A stretch of DNA of 64,000 nt, taken from contig WKLE02000021.1 of the NCBI GenBank assembly GCA_014885115.2, positions 18,103-82,102 of the forward strand, in the 5' to 3' direction. The stretch is from Asterionellopsis glacialis. Taxonomy: Eukaryota; Bacillariophyta; Plagiogrammaphyceae; Rhaphoneidales; Asterionellopsidaceae. This document shows positions 63,115-64,000 of this stretch, piece by piece (the first letter of the stretch is position 1; each line of letters begins with the position of its first letter). Position numbers and translations under genes: made by a program. Under the pieces are notes generated by a model. That model worked only from the letters and a program-made list of their open reading frames with translations. It was not told the origin of the DNA and did no database searches.

Positions 63115-64000
63115 ATTCTCAAACTAACTTTTCAATTTTTGGTTTCTTTGTAAGGCAGATATGAATCAAATATCAATAGATTGCTAGATGGCTCCGTGTT
63201 TATGTCTCATTCCCAGTGAGACACCCGTGTAAGACTAGGCTACAAATTATTAATATAAATATAATAATAGGCATCTTGCTATTGTACGAGCTCCGACTGG
63301 CGCAGACTATGCCCCCACCCTTCTCGCGTATTTCACCACAATAATTTTTTACGCAAGAAACTCCACACAAAAGTGAGCTCATGACCTATTTTCAAATGTC
63401 AAAGTGACAGTATTCTACGGCGGGAAAATCAGGAAATTCAAGCTGATCGACCAAATGGCACCGCCGCCATGGCCAAAAACCTAACAATCTGCCTTAGAAT
63501 ACATTGCTTATTGTCGTCTTAGAAGGGACGGATACAATTATGGTCCGCAAGACTACCAAACATCAACAGAAATGCATATTTAACCCTTAGCAAGAGTGTT
63601 GGGCTAGATAGAACATCACATCACGTAGCAATACTAAGGGAATGTTCCAGATCAATGATAATCAACAATCAACCAATTACATATAAAAAAAGTCAAACTA
63701 AATACATCCCACCTGTGACTTATTGTCTTACGAAGATTGTCATCTTATGAACGTAAAGAAAATTGTTGTCTTAGGAAAGAATGAGCCGGCGGCTGGCAGT
63801 AAAGTGAACGTCATTGTTACTACAGTAGAGGACGCCAACTTCCCGCAAAAATGTGCGCGTGATCCAGCCAAGACCTTTCAAAAGCTAAGAGGGGGGGGTT
63901 CAGAGTCTGTGCTAGTCGGAGCTTGTACTCTGAAAGCTGTATGTATGTCTAAATAATATAAGGCTGGCGCTATCAAATCTGGCCACCTCCGGGTGATTTC
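63115..64000. other. Right-edge intergenic region
   Basis: ATTGTC(N)TCTTA words recur in imperfect tandem at about 63508-63525 and 63719-63775. A 69-codon plus-strand frame (63747-63956, MNVKKIVVLGKNEP to CMSK) begins inside them. It could be a small gene, but I see no domain or supporting feature. Palindromic GAGACACCCGTG/TGTCTCATTCC words lie near 63200. Confidence 0.35.
63747..63956 (+). CDS. Possible small gene, unknown
   Basis: 69 codons from ATG 63747. Alternating strand-like pattern at the start (KKIVVLGKN, KVNVIVTTVE) and a GGGSESVLVGACTL segment. No family recognised, and the start lies in a repeat, so this may be chance. Confidence 0.2.
   Translation: MNVKKIVVLGKNEPAAGSKVNVIVTTVEDANFPQKCARDPAKTFQKLRGGGSESVLVGACTLKAVCMSK

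Noticed and set aside
1..64000. tRNA or rRNA genes
   Set aside because: No convincing GGTTCRANNCC T-arm with a matching acceptor stem and no rRNA-like sequence was found by eye; a covariance-model scan would settle it.
1..64000. Operon or defence-type gene cluster
   Set aside because: Genes alternate strand, have their own spacers and introns, and belong to unrelated housekeeping pathways.

Overview
The window is nuclear DNA from a eukaryote with short GT-AG introns (roughly 75-140 bp), full-length housekeeping genes (ubiquitin E1, XPD helicase, ORC4, eEF1B, copine) and three or four proteins whose N-termini look like the bipartite plastid leaders of algae with secondary red plastids (signal peptide followed by an A-F type junction, clearest at 31365-30649). 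Together with IQ- and MORN-repeat proteins and cyanobacterial-type DUF3119 and DUF3727 proteins, this points to a diatom or a close ochrophyte. I cannot name the species.

Layout. 0-5 kb: a truncated membrane or secretory protein at the left edge, a nuclear KEN-box protein, and a RusA-type Holliday-junction resolvase. 5-13 kb: ubiquitin E1, an FAH-family hydrolase, a membrane-anchored armadillo protein, two-exon eEF1B and a small membrane protein. 13.9-22 kb: a 29-IQ-motif protein carrying exact 147-bp tandem repeats, a YVH1-type zinc-domain protein that lacks the phosphatase domain, and a seven-exon copine. 22-30 kb: four-exon XPD, a PNUTS-like PP1 regulator and a VPPG-repeat protein. 30-34 kb: plastid DUF3119 protein, a YL1-C (INO80 subunit C-like) protein and a CRAL-TRIO protein.

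35.4-44.1 kb is a different kind of DNA: a transposon island with broken, overlapping open frames on both strands. It is almost devoid of CG dinucleotides (about two dozen counted by eye in 8.7 kb, against a few per 100 bp in the flanks).

44.6-64 kb returns to dense genes: a plastid-type DMT transporter, a small hypothetical gene, ORC4, pyroglutamyl peptidase, a FYVE-RING protein, an assembly gap (52361-52401), a PAPS-transporter-like SLC35 protein, an ABHD5-like hydrolase, a plastid DUF3727 protein, a MORN-repeat protein and a two-exon secretory metallophosphatase.

There are no operons. Neighbours face either way and appear functionally unrelated, although genome maintenance (RusA, XPD, ORC4, INO80 subunit) and ubiquitin or signalling genes are well represented. 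Many intergenic spacers share two families of short palindromic words, one built on TACCTGGTA or GGTACC and one on CTCTAGAG. The most unusual items are the AT-hook RusA resolvase with a possible organelle leader, the phosphatase-less YVH1 zinc domain, the IQ repeat array, an eEF1B without its terminal lysine, and the CpG-stripped transposon island.
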